Origin: an uncultured Bacteroides sp.
GTDB lineage: Bacteria; Bacteroidota; Bacteroidia; Bacteroidales; Bacteroidaceae
Assembly: GCA_900556845.1 (NCBI GenBank)
Contig: USQO01000101.1
Location: 1 to 5,558, forward strand
Length of the DNA stretch: 5,558 nucleotides
Direction: 5' to 3'
Part shown: one piece after another, positions 5,547 to 5,558 of the stretch
Layout of the letters: each line of letters starts with the position of its first letter
Numbering within the stretch: position 1 is the stretch's first letter
The notes under the pieces: model-generated
Databases searched by the model: none
Seen by the model: the letters and a program-made list of their open reading frames with translations, nothing else
What the model was told of the DNA's origin: nothing
Position numbers and translations under genes: made by a program

Positions 5547-5558
5547 ATGAAATATATA
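5547..5558 (+). CDS. Possible start of the next gene (first four codons only)
   Basis: ATG AAA TAT ATA runs to the window edge. It lies about 20 bases beyond the putative -7 box, so its leader would be very short. M-K-Y would suit a signal peptide (the anchor begins M-K-Y-L), but four codons cannot show that this is a gene. The true start could also lie outside the window. Confidence 0.22.

Noticed and set aside
1..5558. Invertible promoter, insertion sequence, CRISPR array or tRNA
   Set aside because: No recombinase gene, long flanking inverted repeats, regularly spaced repeats or cloverleaf-like sequence was seen. The only clear inverted repeats are the short hairpins already listed.

Overview
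The window looks like a surface-pilus locus from a gut Bacteroidales bacterium (Bacteroides, Phocaeicola or Parabacteroides type; the genus cannot be fixed from the sequence alone). The grounds are the AT-rich coding style, four consecutive lipoproteins with a Bacteroidota-type surface-export signature just after the lipid cysteine, a TAnnTTTG-type promoter near the right edge, and clear family resemblance to the FimA/Mfa1 (fimbrillin) and FimB/Mfa2 (anchor) proteins of type V pili.

Layout, all on the + strand. 1-987: 5'-truncated fimbrillin, probably the major stalk subunit. 1007-1036: perfect 12-bp hairpin between stalk gene and accessory genes. 1077-2036: FimB/Mfa2-family anchor lipoprotein. 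2056-2997: second fimbrillin-type subunit, preceded by an unusually good Shine-Dalgarno sequence that decides its start. 3020-5317: 765-residue tip protein, a fimbrillin-like N-terminal half joined to a C-terminal half rich in aromatic residues with FGE/C-type-lectin-like sequence signatures. 5328-5375: two small 3' hairpins. 5404-5437: strong intrinsic terminator. 5438-5558: apparent promoter and possibly the first four codons of another gene.

How the parts fit together (family knowledge plus inference): all four proteins are exported as lipoproteins and moved to the cell surface. An Arg-specific protease removes the N-terminal segment of stalk and accessory subunits, opening a groove filled by the C-terminal strand of the neighbouring subunit. 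The anchor keeps its lipid and holds the fibre to the outer membrane; the large last protein sits at the tip and binds a ligand. The sequence supports this division of labour. The stalk and accessory subunits share a 13-base stretch encoding the Thr-Arg-Ala cleavage motif, the tip has an Arg cluster at the equivalent place, and the anchor has no Arg between its lipid cysteine and residue 63. The hairpin after the stalk gene would suit a large excess of stalk over accessory subunits.

The pilus type is known. The least explained parts are the tip's adhesin half, the composition steps inside the operon, and the His/Cys-rich segments of the anchor. No RNA genes, CRISPR arrays, insertion sequences or recombinase genes were seen.
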